Positions 40,950-49,572 of a stretch of 64,000 nt of DNA are shown here, piece by piece. The stretch is taken from positions 1,178,001 through 1,242,000 of the forward strand of contig NZ_UWPE01000001.1 of assembly GCF_900604955.1 (NCBI RefSeq). The letters run 5' to 3'. The translations under genes and the position numbers were made by a program. Source of the DNA: Neoactinobaculum massilliense (lineage in GTDB: Bacteria; Actinomycetota; Actinomycetes; Actinomycetales; Actinomycetaceae). Positions within the stretch are counted from its first letter, which is position 1. Each line of letters opens with the position of its first letter. Below the pieces are notes generated by a model, which was not told the DNA's origin, searched no databases, and worked only from the letters and a program-made list of their open reading frames with translations.

Positions 40950-42140
40950 ATGCTCATTCTCCACACCTCGGACTGGCACCTGGGACGCACGTTCCACGGC
41001 GCCTCACTTAGTGATGCCTTCCACACCTGGTGCACCTACGTGGTGGACCTGGTGCGTGAACGGAACATTGATGCGGTGCTTATCTCCGGCGATGTCTATG
41101 ACCGCAGCGTGCCCCCAGCCGACATGGTGGAGCTATTCAACAGCACGCTTGAAGCACTGGCCGCACTCACCACCGTGGTGTTTACCGCAGGAAACCATGA
41201 TTCGTCCACGCGGTTGGGATTTGGACGCAGTTTGTTCCGCCGCGAGGTGGTGGCGCGCACGGAGTCGTTGGAGGCCGCCACCCCTATTCCCGTGAGGGAT
41301 CGGGCGGGGCACGTAGGCGCCATCGTGTACGGAATTCCCTACCTCGATCCAAACCGGGAGCGGGTACGTCTGGGAAGCATCGACGAACCATTGGAACGCA
41401 GTCATCCGGCCGTCATGGCTGCGGTACTGGAACGGATTGCCGCGGATATCCGAGAGGGCGAATTTGCGGGCAAAAACGCCGCTCGCATCGTTATGGCACA
41501 CGCTTTTGTTACCGGCGGTGAACGCTCAGATTCAGAGCAGGATATAACGGTGGGCGGCGTGGATTCCGTGCCGGCCAGCCTGTTCCGGCTTGGCGGGACA
41601 CAGCGGGCCGACACTACCGAACACGGGATGCTGGACTATGTGGCCCTGGGGCACCTGCACTCGCCGCAACGCATCGCGTTGGAGAACGGCCCGATCATTC
41701 GCTACTCCGGATCCCCCATCGCATTCTCCTTCTCCGAAACCACACCCAAATCCTCCGCTCCACTGCACGTGGAAAACGGCGTCGTCGAGGAGGTGGAGGA
41801 ACTCTCCGCACCGGTGGAACGTGGGCTCATCACTATCGAAGGCACGCTGGAGGAAATCCTCTCCGAAGCACACACCGCGGATCGGGACAAGTATGTGCGC
41901 GCGCTCGTGACGGATCCGGCACGGCCCAGAGATCTGGTGGCCCGCATCAAGGCGGTATTCCCGCACGCCATGGAGGTGCTCCATCTTGCGGAGGGCAGCG
42001 TCCACCACGGTGTACCCGAAATTAAGCATCGGGATGGGCTGGAGATCCTGACGGATTTCTTCGCGGACGCCGGCGGACGCAGTCTGAGCGCAGAAGAAAA
42101 GGCACTCATTCAGAGCGCCTGGGAAGAATCGAGGGAGTAA
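40950..42140 (+). CDS. sbcD: SbcCD nuclease subunit D
   Basis: Mre11-type Mn-dependent nuclease that with SbcC cleaves hairpins and protein-blocked DNA ends. The phosphoesterase motifs are all present: HTSDWHLGRTF near residue 5, ISGDVYDRSVPP near 47, VFTAGNHDSSTRLGF near 80, and LGHLHSPQRI near 230. 396 residues. The gene ends one base before sbcC starts. Confidence 0.95.
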   Translation: MLILHTSDWHLGRTFHGASLSDAFHTWCTYVVDLVRERNIDAVLISGDVYDRSVPPADMVELFNSTLEALAALTTVVFTAGNHDSSTRLGFGRSLFRREVVARTESLEAATPIPVRDRAGHVGAIVYGIPYLDPNRERVRLGSIDEPLERSHPAVMAAVLERIAADIREGEFAGKNAARIVMAHAFVTGGERSDSEQDITVGGVDSVPASLFRLGGTQRADTTEHGMLDYVALGHLHSPQRIALENGPIIRYSGSPIAFSFSETTPKSSAPLHVENGVVEEVEELSAPVERGLITIEGTLEEILSEAHTADRDKYVRALVTDPARPRDLVARIKAVFPHAMEVLHLAEGSVHHGVPEIKHRDGLEILTDFFADAGGRSLSAEEKALIQSAWEESRE

Positions 42141-45100
42141 ATGCGGCTACATCGGCTAGAGCTACGCGGCATTGGGCCGTTTGGCGGCACCGAAACCATT
42201 GATTTCGACCGTCTTTCCGCATCCGGCCTGTTTCTCATGGAGGGCCCCACCGGAGCCGGCAAATCCACCCTTATTGACGCCATCGTGTGGGCACTCTTCG
42301 GGAGCGTGGCCGGTGGTTCGGATTCCACGGTGGACCGCATGCGTTCGCTCTACGCGAATCCACGCGAGGCCTCCTACGTGGATCTCGTATTCAGCGTCAA
42401 CGCCGGCACCTACCGGGTACGCCGAGAACCACGCTACTTCAAGGCCGGTAACAAGAACGCGACGGCTCCGCGCGCAACGCTATGGCGGCTCTCCCCCGCC
42501 GCCATAGAATCCGGGAACCTCGATGATGGGGAGGTCCTTGCCACCCAGGTGCGGGATGTTTCCACGGAGGTTGAGCGGCTGGTGGGCCTCAACGCAGAAC
42601 AATTCACCCAAACCGTCGTGCTCCCGCAGGGTAAATTTGCCCAGTTCCTGGGCCTCAATTCACAGGATCGCGCTGCACTGCTCACACAAATTTTCAACAC
42701 CGGCCGCTTTGACAAGGTAGCGCAGTGGTTCGAGGACCGCGCGAAGAGCGCCCAGCAGAAGGTGCGTGCCGCGCAGGAGGTGTTTATTCGCGCTGTCTCC
42801 AACGTGGGTGTGGCCCTGGGGAAGGCGGACGAATGGACGGATGCGGCCAGCGCTCTCGCGCTCACCGAGGGAGGAAATGCTCTCCTCACCGAGATTACCG
42901 AGGCCGTCGGCTCGGCGGAAACGGCGGCCAACGCAGCGGAGGAGGCGGCCGCGATAGCCGAGCAGCAGCGGGAGGCACGCCGCGCGGACGTGACAGCCGC
43001 CGAAGCACTTGAACAGCGGTTGGCTCAGCGTGCGGAGCTCATCGCCCGGCACGCGGAATTGACCGCCGCCTCAGCCAGCGTTGCGGCGCAGAAGGCCGAA
43101 CTGGAGCGGCACCGGGCTACGCTCCCCCTCATGCCGGTGCTGGCTGCGGAAGTCAGCGCTCGCGAAGCGGTGGAAGGCGCCCAGGACACCACAGCCCAGG
43201 CCCGTGAGAAACTAAGAGACACCGGCTCCGAGCTACCCGCCGCCGGAGAAGAGAGCAGCGCGGATCTCCGCGCCGGTGAAGCTGAGTTGGATCGCCTGCG
43301 CACGCTCGTCGGTCAACTCACCGAACTGGTGAACACGGAAAAGCAGATTGCCGCGGATACGGGCACGCAGCATCGAGAGCAATCTACCCTTGAGGGCGCT
43401 CGCGTGGCCCTAACGGAGACCACCATTGCCGGCGCCGAACTCCCCGATCACATCACCGCGGTAGAGGAGGAACTGGACGCCACGCGTGTCTCCGCCGCCG
43501 GGCGTGAGGCGGCCCGCGCCGGCGTCGTCGCGGCAGAGGAACAGCAGCGTAACCTTAAGAAGCTCGCGGCCGCGGAAGCCACACTCACCCAGGCGACGGC
43601 GGACCGCCACGATGCGTTTGCCGCCTACCAGGCTGCCGCTACCGCGCTGTCAGATACCACGCGGCGGTGGGCGGCGTCGATGGCAGCGGACCTGGCACAG
43701 CAATTGGAGGAGAACACGGCCTGCCCGGTGTGCGGCTCCACCTCACATCCCGCGCCGGCCACGCCCACCGAGGAGAGCGCCACCCGGCAGCAGGTGAACG
43801 CCGCGAAACGGCAGGAAAACGAAGCTAGCGTGCAGCTATCCGCGGCCGGGGATACGGTTGCTGCCGCGGAGGCTGCCCGCGCCGCCCTCGCGGAAACGCT
43901 CAAAGGGGCCGATGCGGAGACCGTCGCGGCAGATCTGGCCGCGGCCAAGAAACGGGAAGCCATCGCGGAGGCCGCGGAGGAGCATATACCAGAACTGGAA
44001 CAGCGTCTGGCAAAGCTGCGCACCCAGCGTGAACACCTCCGCTCCCGGGCGGAGGAACTCACCGCCCAGATAGCCGGCCTGGAGGCCTCCACGCGTGACC
44101 GCGCCACACGCATTGCCACCGCCCGCGAGCGCGTAGCGAGCGAACGTGGAGCGTATGCGTCCGTCGCCCAACGGCAGGCCGCCGTATCGGAACGGGCCGG
44201 GCGCCAGAATGAATGGAATAGCGCCCTGCGCACCCTACTTGACGCACGTGAAAGGCTCCGCCAGGCGCAGACGGCTACCGCTACCGCGCTGGCCGATTCG
44301 CTCTTCGATTCGGAGGCTGAGGTGCGCGCGGCCCATCTGTCACCGGAGCGGGCCGCTGGGCTCGAGGCCACGGTGACGGACCACGACCAGCAGCTCCACG
44401 ACGTTGAACGGGATCTCGCGCGCCCGGACATTGCCGCGCTCACGGGGGATGAGGATCCGCACCTGGAACAGAAACAGGCGGCATTCGTGGCGCAGACAGC
44501 CGCCGCAAACGCCGCGCGGAATATGGCCACCGCGCAACGAAAGACGGCCACCGATGCGCGCCGCCAACTCCGCGCAGCATGCGAAGCGCTGGACGGATGG
44601 AAGCGGGCTGACCGGGACCAGGGCCCGATTGCGCGCCTTGCCTCCATTGCCAAGGCCGGTGACGCCTCGCTGTCCCGCGTGCCGCTTACCACCTACGTGC
44701 TCATCGAGCGTTTCAACGCCGTGGTGGAGGTAGCGAACCAGCAGTTACAGGAGATTTCGCGCGGGCGGTACGCGCTGGAGCGCACTGAAGATAAGGAGGA
44801 GGGCTCACGCCAGAAGCGCGTGGGATTAGGGCTTGCTATCGCGGATTATTCACCGGAGGCGGCAACCCGGGTCAATCCTCACCAGCGCACGACGCCGGAT
44901 GGCTCCACCCCGGAGCGCTCCACGAAGTCGCTGTCCGGCGGTGAAAAATTCTATGTGTCCCTCGCGCTGGCACTGGGCCTGGTGGAGGTGGTGCGAGCCG
45001 AGAACGGCAGCATCGGGCTGGACACGCTGCTTATCGATGAGGGCTTCGGTTCGTTAGATGGCAACACCCTGGATCTGGTGATGGCCACGCTTCACGGATT

Positions 45101-45224
45101 GGGCCGCGGCGGGCGCACGGTGGGCGTGGTGTCCCACGTGGCGGATATGCGCAACCGCATTAGTGAACGCATCACGGTGGTGCCGCGGGAAGGCGGCGGA
45201 TCAACGCTGAAAATAACCGCCTAG
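42141..45224 (+). CDS. sbcC: SbcCD ATPase subunit C (Rad50-like)
   Basis: SMC-type ATPase, 1027 residues. The head has Walker A GPTGAGKSTLIDAI near residue 37 and Q-loop VLPQGKFAQFL near 155. Two Ala/Glu-rich coiled-coil arms meet at the zinc hook CPVC (NTACPVCGSTSHP) near 527. The C-terminal head has signature KSLSGGEKFYVSLALALGL near 931 and Walker B LDTLLIDEGFGSLD near 957. The complex complements the palindromes and hairpins seen elsewhere in the window as substrates in principle. Confidence 0.96.
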   Translation: MRLHRLELRGIGPFGGTETIDFDRLSASGLFLMEGPTGAGKSTLIDAIVWALFGSVAGGSDSTVDRMRSLYANPREASYVDLVFSVNAGTYRVRREPRYFKAGNKNATAPRATLWRLSPAAIESGNLDDGEVLATQVRDVSTEVERLVGLNAEQFTQTVVLPQGKFAQFLGLNSQDRAALLTQIFNTGRFDKVAQWFEDRAKSAQQKVRAAQEVFIRAVSNVGVALGKADEWTDAASALALTEGGNALLTEITEAVGSAETAANAAEEAAAIAEQQREARRADVTAAEALEQRLAQRAELIARHAELTAASASVAAQKAELERHRATLPLMPVLAAEVSAREAVEGAQDTTAQAREKLRDTGSELPAAGEESSADLRAGEAELDRLRTLVGQLTELVNTEKQIAADTGTQHREQSTLEGARVALTETTIAGAELPDHITAVEEELDATRVSAAGREAARAGVVAAEEQQRNLKKLAAAEATLTQATADRHDAFAAYQAAATALSDTTRRWAASMAADLAQQLEENTACPVCGSTSHPAPATPTEESATRQQVNAAKRQENEASVQLSAAGDTVAAAEAARAALAETLKGADAETVAADLAAAKKREAIAEAAEEHIPELEQRLAKLRTQREHLRSRAEELTAQIAGLEASTRDRATRIATARERVASERGAYASVAQRQAAVSERAGRQNEWNSALRTLLDARERLRQAQTATATALADSLFDSEAEVRAAHLSPERAAGLEATVTDHDQQLHDVERDLARPDIAALTGDEDPHLEQKQAAFVAQTAAANAARNMATAQRKTATDARRQLRAACEALDGWKRADRDQGPIARLASIAKAGDASLSRVPLTTYVLIERFNAVVEVANQQLQEISRGRYALERTEDKEEGSRQKRVGLGLAIADYSPEAATRVNPHQRTTPDGSTPERSTKSLSGGEKFYVSLALALGLVEVVRAENGSIGLDTLLIDEGFGSLDGNTLDLVMATLHGLGRGGRTVGVVSHVADMRNRISERITVVPREGGGSTLKITA

Positions 45225-45325
45225 GGCGGATGCGGCCTCCCAGAGTGACGAGCTCGGTATCGATGCGGGTAAAAATGCTAGGGCGTCGCCATGCAATGAC
45301 GCATCACGGCGCCGGGCTGATCGAA

Positions 45326-45811
45326 CTACGCCCGGGCGGCAACGCCCAGTTCTACAGCTAGGTCCACGCGCTCGGAGACGTCGAACCACAGGAGCTTGGC
45401 TTCACCGGCGGCGTCCGCAGCCTCGGCGCTATCCGGGTGCGCAATCGCGGTGCGCAGCACGGGTTCGGACAACTCGTGGTCCACGTGGATGGATACCACG
45501 CGATCCCAGCCCACCGCCTCCCTGAGCTCGACGGCGGTCACCAGTTCGTCATCCGCTGCCGCTACCGCCGCATCATCCACGTCCGCCGCAATCACCACGC
45601 GCCGCACCGGCAGCCCGGCATCCTCCGGCAGCGCGGCCGCGATCAACTCCAGTGAATCGTCAGTAGCCGCATCAAACGCCACCGATTCCAGATACTCCTG
45701 TGATTCGCCGTCCAGTTCGCGGGCGAGCACCGGCGTGACCGCATGCACCAGCCGAGGCGAAAGTGTTGCCGCCACCAGATCACGAGCCGTCGCCGGAATG
45801 TAAATTCTCAT
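45326..45811 (-). CDS. DUF6912-type conserved actinobacterial protein
   Basis: 161 residues starting MRIYIPATARDLVAATLSPR, which is the typical opening of the actinobacterial DUF6912 proteins. The body is acidic and Ala-rich (VVIAADVDDAAVAAADDELVTAVELREAVGW) and ends ELGVAARA. No enzymatic motif is visible. It lies downstream of the CpaE-like gene and converges on sbcC. Function is unknown. Confidence 0.7.
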   Translation of the reverse strand: MRIYIPATARDLVAATLSPRLVHAVTPVLARELDGESQEYLESVAFDAATDDSLELIAAALPEDAGLPVRRVVIAADVDDAAVAAADDELVTAVELREAVGWDRVVSIHVDHELSEPVLRTAIAHPDSAEAADAAGEAKLLWFDVSERVDLAVELGVAARA

Positions 45812-45860
45812 GCGCCCATTCTAGAGTCCGCTACCTGGTTGCCCCGGCAGCTGCTCGTAA

Positions 45861-46889
45861 CTAAAGCTCCGCCGCCAATCGCCTCATGTCCGCCCGCGCC
45901 CCGGATCGCGGTGCCACCTCCCGTAGCGTGGTCCCACGATATTCGGCCTCCACGTATGCTTTATCAGCACGCACGAAGGTTACGTCTGTGAATCCGCGCT
46001 GTTCCAGAATCCGCTGCACAGCCGGCCGATCCTGCGTGGGTGCTCGAGTGATCACTATTTTCCCGACGACTACGCCCAGCGCCCCGGCGATCTCCAGTTG
46101 CGTGAGGAGCCGCCTCACCCCCACCGGTCCGCCGCGGCCAACAACAACTACTTTATCGGCTGCACCAACCGCGGAAAGTGTCAGGGCATCACGCTCCAGC
46201 ACGGAATCCTCGTGTTCCGCTTCGGCCGCGCAATCCACCACGACGATACTGGCTTCACACCGTAGCAGTGGCCACATCGCATCCGCCACCGCACCGGGGA
46301 TCTCCCGCCAGCGACTGCCCGTGTTCATACCCGCGAGAAGCCGAAACCCGTGTGTCTCCTCCAGGAGGTTTCCAGCCTGGGTGTCTGTACGCCCGGTATT
46401 GATTCGCCGGGCCAAAGCAATGAGCGCCGAGCTTTCCTGCCCGACGCCGAGGAGCTGCGCCTGGCATGGGTGGCGCGTATCGGCATCCACCAGCAGCGCC
46501 CGCCCCTGCCATTCGGCCGCAAGATCACGTGCTATAACGCTGCGTCCGGGCGCTCCCGCGCTGCCCCACACGCAGATCATGCGCCCGGGCGCGATTTCAC
46601 TAAATTCGGCCGGTTCTCCCGCGGCACCCAACCTGTGCCCACCGTTCGTGCCAGTACGTGCAGTGGTACCGCCCGGGGTGGGATCCGCGGTGGCCCCAAC
46701 GGTCCCGCCTGCATCATCATTCACTCGCCGGGCCCGCCGCCCGTGTCGGCCCGGCCCATCGCCGCTGGCTCCAGCCGTCACAACCACTGGCGCAACGGTC
46801 GGTGAGCCACCAGACGTATCGATTGCGCTACCGCCGGGCACACTGCCCTCACCGCTGTGCGAACCCGCCTCACCGCCACGCGAGCCCAC
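45861..46889 (-). CDS. CpaE-like ATPase (ParA/MinD superfamily), C-terminal part of a split gene
   Basis: After a Gly/Ser/Thr-rich linker (about 110 residues) comes a MinD-like domain: MICVWGSAGAPGRSVIARDLAAEW, a deviant Walker A (GSAGAPGRS, with Arg where the usual Lys lies), then ALLVDADTRHPCQAQLLG and SIVVVDCAAEAE. These follow CpaE/MinD order. The first start in frame is a GTG at 46889 inside the G7 run that also ends the coding part of the upstream frame. One extra G would join the two frames into one 458-residue protein. Confidence 0.75.
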   Translation of the reverse strand: MGSRGGEAGSHSGEGSVPGGSAIDTSGGSPTVAPVVVTAGASGDGPGRHGRRARRVNDDAGGTVGATADPTPGGTTARTGTNGGHRLGAAGEPAEFSEIAPGRMICVWGSAGAPGRSVIARDLAAEWQGRALLVDADTRHPCQAQLLGVGQESSALIALARRINTGRTDTQAGNLLEETHGFRLLAGMNTGSRWREIPGAVADAMWPLLRCEASIVVVDCAAEAEHEDSVLERDALTLSAVGAADKVVVVGRGGPVGVRRLLTQLEIAGALGVVVGKIVITRAPTQDRPAVQRILEQRGFTDVTFVRADKAYVEAEYRGTTLREVAPRSGARADMRRLAAEL

Positions 46890-47236
46890 CCCCCCAGCTC
46901 CCCGTCCACCGGCGAACCACTACCGCCAGGCTCATTCTGGGCACCTAGCGCGCGCACCTCCGCAACAATCTCGGTGGGCACGGGCGTGGCTACGGCGTCG
47001 TACGCGGGGCCGGGGGCCACCCCCACACCCAGTATTCGCACACCGTAGCGCCGCAGCGCTCCGGCACTGGCCACGTCAAGGCGCGCAACAACCGCCACGC
47101 GCCCCAGACCAGCGGCGGCTGTAGCCAGGAGCTCCACTGTGTCCGCGCAGCGTCGCGCCACCTGAATTTCGGCGGCCGTGAGCCCCTGCAGAACGGCTAC
47201 TTCAAGTTCGCCTTCGAGGCATAGCAGTACGGTCAT
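46778..47236 (-). CDS. N-terminal receiver-like part of the split CpaE-like gene
   Basis: MTVLLCLEGELEVAVLQGLT followed by VARRCADTVELLATAAAGLGRVAVVARLDVASAGALRRYGVRILGVG looks like the pseudo-receiver domain that precedes the ATPase in actinobacterial CpaE-like proteins. Conserved-looking sequence ends at the G7 run (46895-46889). The remaining 37 residues to 46778 (WARVAVRRVRTAVRAV) have the composition of an out-of-frame tail. It overlaps the SAF gene stop by 4 nt. Either a frameshifted N-terminus or a separate short protein. Confidence 0.65.
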   Translation of the reverse strand: MTVLLCLEGELEVAVLQGLTAAEIQVARRCADTVELLATAAAGLGRVAVVARLDVASAGALRRYGVRILGVGVAPGPAYDAVATPVPTEIVAEVRALGAQNEPGGSGSPVDGELGGWARVAVRRVRTAVRAVCPAVAQSIRLVAHRPLRQWL

Positions 47237-47802
47237 TGCTGCGCACCAACCAGGACAAACTGGGCGCCCTCGCTGAGCAGCGGCAGCACCGTGTACACGT
47301 CCGCATCTGCTAGCCGAACCTCGGCGGTGGGGTGGCTAAGCGAATCCGCGGTGCCCACGCCACGCAGTGTGGCCGCATGCGCCACCACCTGTGCCGCAGC
47401 GGAGTGCTCCACGCTATTGAGAACCACGGCCCACACGTCCACCGCCGCGCCCGGCCCGAGTGAGTCGGGTGCCTCCGAGAGTAGCGGCAGCACCAGGTCC
47501 GCGCCCTCCGTTCGCTCCGCCACCGCACTTTTCGGCACCAGCTCGCCCTCATGAACAGTCACGGATACAGCGCGTTCACCCGCCTCCGCGGGGCCTACGT
47601 ACTGGTCGGCAAGATTCGGCGCCACTTCCACCAGCTCCAGTGGTGCATCCGCGAGCGCGGTTCCGGGCACCACGGCACTACGCGCGCGATACACCGGCAC
47701 CGTGTCAGGCCCGGCGAATAGATAGGCGCCACCGGCGGCGCTCACGGCCACCAGCGCAATCCCGGCAAATAGCCGCGGATCTTTCCAACGTGGACGGGAC
47801 AT
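47233..47802 (-). CDS. SAF-domain membrane protein (CpaB/RcpC-like)
   Basis: 189 residues: a basic N-terminus, one membrane helix (LFAGIALVAVSAAGGAYLFAG) and an extracellular SAF-type domain (VYRARSAVVPGTALADAPLELVEV, then GERAVSVTVHEGELVPKSAVA). Such proteins are annotated as CpaB/RcpC-like in Flp pilus loci, but no pilus genes (tadA, flp) lie here. The start at 47802 follows AAGGAGG. It is the first gene of the SAF-CpaE unit. Confidence 0.8.
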   Translation of the reverse strand: MSRPRWKDPRLFAGIALVAVSAAGGAYLFAGPDTVPVYRARSAVVPGTALADAPLELVEVAPNLADQYVGPAEAGERAVSVTVHEGELVPKSAVAERTEGADLVLPLLSEAPDSLGPGAAVDVWAVVLNSVEHSAAAQVVAHAATLRGVGTADSLSHPTAEVRLADADVYTVLPLLSEGAQFVLVGAQQ

Positions 47803-47910
47803 GGGACCTCCTTCACCGCCCAGACTGCCAAAGGGCGGTGGCGGGATGCAGACCATATCCACCGCTGTGGAAAACTTCGAGGGGAGAGCAAAACGTGCGA
47901 GGATAGCGGC

Positions 47911-48120
47911 ATGTCAAAGTTCCTGACCATCGCAGACGTTGCCGAGATTCTCAACGTCTCCGCCGGCCAGATCCGCACGCTCATCCATAAGGGCGAACTC
48001 CCGGCCATCCAGGTGGGTGGCCGCGGCCAGTGGCGCATCGAGGAGGCGGCGTTGGATCAGTACGTGGCGGAGCGCTACCAGCACACACGGGACCTGATCG
48101 CAGATTCCGAGCGCCACTAG
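47911..48120 (+). CDS. Helix-turn-helix protein, BldC/excisionase type
   Basis: 69 residues with a MerR-like winged HTH: FLTIADVAEILNVSAGQIRTLIHKGELPAIQVGGRGQWRIEEAALDQYV (span 4-52). It is the AlpA/BldC architecture without an effector domain. It faces away from the SAF gene, so it may regulate this locus. 48 bp separate the two starts. Confidence 0.85.
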   Translation: MSKFLTIADVAEILNVSAGQIRTLIHKGELPAIQVGGRGQWRIEEAALDQYVAERYQHTRDLIADSERH

Positions 48121-48138
48121 GCGCCCCACGGCGCTCTA

Positions 48139-48639
48139 CTATCGCATCCGGACGGCGCTGATCGCTTCGAAGGCGATGACGCGGCCGGCCACCTCGCACC
48201 AGTCCTGCCCCGCCCTCCTGAGTACCCCGCGGCGTAGGACTCCCGAATTCGTAGTGACGACGACGTCATTACCCACGTACCTGCGCAGTACCGCGCCAAG
48301 CCCCAGCGCCCTCGATGAGGACTGAGCCGCCACGGCATAGCGTGGCGTCGAACCAATTTCCATAATTGCCCGGGCGGGCACGGCAATGGCGCTAAAGCCC
48401 GGCTCCGCGGGGCGGCCAACCACCACGGTGTCACTCACGGCTTCGATGCTTAAATGAACCACTCCACCGCACGTCAATAGCTCCAGTTGCTGCCCGATGG
48501 CAGCGCGTAGCAGCATCACGAGGCTCACCGCGCCAGCTTCGGCGGCGCCCAATTCGCCCGCCTCGCCCATGCCGGCCTGAAATTCTTCGGCCTCAATGCG
48601 GGAGGCTACGTCGTCAAACAGGGCATCGAGATCATCCAT
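48139..48639 (-). CDS. Conserved hypothetical protein beside the LysM gene
   Basis: 166 residues beginning MDDLDALFDDVASRIEAEEF, acidic at the start and then a beta-rich domain (VVHLSIEAVSDTVVVGRPAEP, GNDVVVTTNSGVLRRGVLRRAGQDWCEVAGRVIAFEAISAVRMR). The last stretch resembles an SM-like or small beta-barrel segment. It converges on the HTH gene and is divergent from the LysM gene. I do not recognise the family, and there is no signal or membrane segment. Confidence 0.65.
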   Translation of the reverse strand: MDDLDALFDDVASRIEAEEFQAGMGEAGELGAAEAGAVSLVMLLRAAIGQQLELLTCGGVVHLSIEAVSDTVVVGRPAEPGFSAIAVPARAIMEIGSTPRYAVAAQSSSRALGLGAVLRRYVGNDVVVTTNSGVLRRGVLRRAGQDWCEVAGRVIAFEAISAVRMR

Positions 48640-48789
48640 GCGCTCACGCTACGGGCCATTTCTTGCCCGCGCGCCAAATTCACGAACTGTTCACTTTGGC
48701 AACGGGTGTGCCCGGCTGAATCACATTAAGTGCAGCCCAGACAATCACAACGTAACGAAAAGCATCAAACGGGATGAAAAGAGAAGGTC

Positions 48790-49563
48790 ATGGAAAATTC
48801 GCGTGGTGCCGGCGTACTAGCCGCCCTGTGCGGATGCGGCGCGATCATGGCTGGATTCGCCGCAATTCACGCCGGAAAAGATCTCGATTTTTATGCCGCC
48901 GCCACGGGCGCGGGCCTCGCGTTGGGTGGCGCCACCGTGGCGCTGGCCATAGCCGCGCTCTGCCTGGCCTGGGTGAGCGCCTCATACCTGGCGCTGGCTC
49001 GGGCAAGGCAAGGTAGCCGCGGGGCGCTCGTACGCTGGGCGGCCCGCCGAGGCATCCGGCGGGTGCGAGTGGCGCTCGCCGTGGGGGTCCTCTCCGTCGG
49101 CGTCGCCACACCGGCCATGGCCGCACCAGCCTTGCCCGCCCCGCCTGCAAGCATGTCCGTTCTCACCGATTTACCCGCACCATCCACACCGGTACCGGAT
49201 CTCGGCTGGGGTTCGGCAAGTGCGGCCGGCGTAACTGACAAATCAGCCAGCACGACTGACAAATCGGCGGACGTGACTCGCGAATCAGCCAGTATGACCG
49301 GCGAATCAGCCGGTGGGAGCCATTCTGGCACCGCGCCCGGCGCGGCCACGTCCACCCGGCCGGCTCCCCCGGTCTCCACCTACACGGTGCTCCCCGGCGA
49401 ATCCCTCTGGAATATCGCCGCTTCGCTGCTGCCCGCCGGCGCCTCGGACGCCGTCATCGCCCGCACCATCCACGCATTGGTGCAAGCCAACAACATCACT
49501 AACCCCAGTCTCATTCACCCGGGTGACGTGCTTAGCGTCCCCGCACTGAGCGTCCAGAAGTAA
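48790..49563 (+). CDS. LysM peptidoglycan-binding membrane protein
   Basis: 257 residues. Helices at about 8-25 (VLAALCGCGAIMAGFAAI), 35-63 (TGAGLALGGATVALAIAALCLAWVSASYL) and 95-113 (ALAVGVLSVGVATPAMAAPA) place the rest outside. An extracellular linker of four 7-residue repeats (TDKSAS-type) spans about 147-175. The C-terminal LysM domain is YTVLPGESLWNIAASLLP and NNITNPSLIHPGDVLSVP. It would hold wall contact at the site of SecA-linked export in the conserved cluster with Rv3235 and secA. Function is otherwise unknown. Confidence 0.82.
   Translation: MENSRGAGVLAALCGCGAIMAGFAAIHAGKDLDFYAAATGAGLALGGATVALAIAALCLAWVSASYLALARARQGSRGALVRWAARRGIRRVRVALAVGVLSVGVATPAMAAPALPAPPASMSVLTDLPAPSTPVPDLGWGSASAAGVTDKSASTTDKSADVTRESASMTGESAGGSHSGTAPGAATSTRPAPPVSTYTVLPGESLWNIAASLLPAGASDAVIARTIHALVQANNITNPSLIHPGDVLSVPALSVQK
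49231..49314 (+). repeat. Four 21-bp tandem repeats within the LysM gene
   Basis: Four consecutive 21-nt units encode VTDKSAS, TTDKSAD, VTRESAS and MTGESAG. Units 1-2 and 3-4 are each closest to each other, suggesting recent duplication. The array forms a Ser/Thr-rich extracellular spacer and may vary in number between strains. Confidence 0.85.
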
Positions 49564-49572
49564 GGAATTGCC

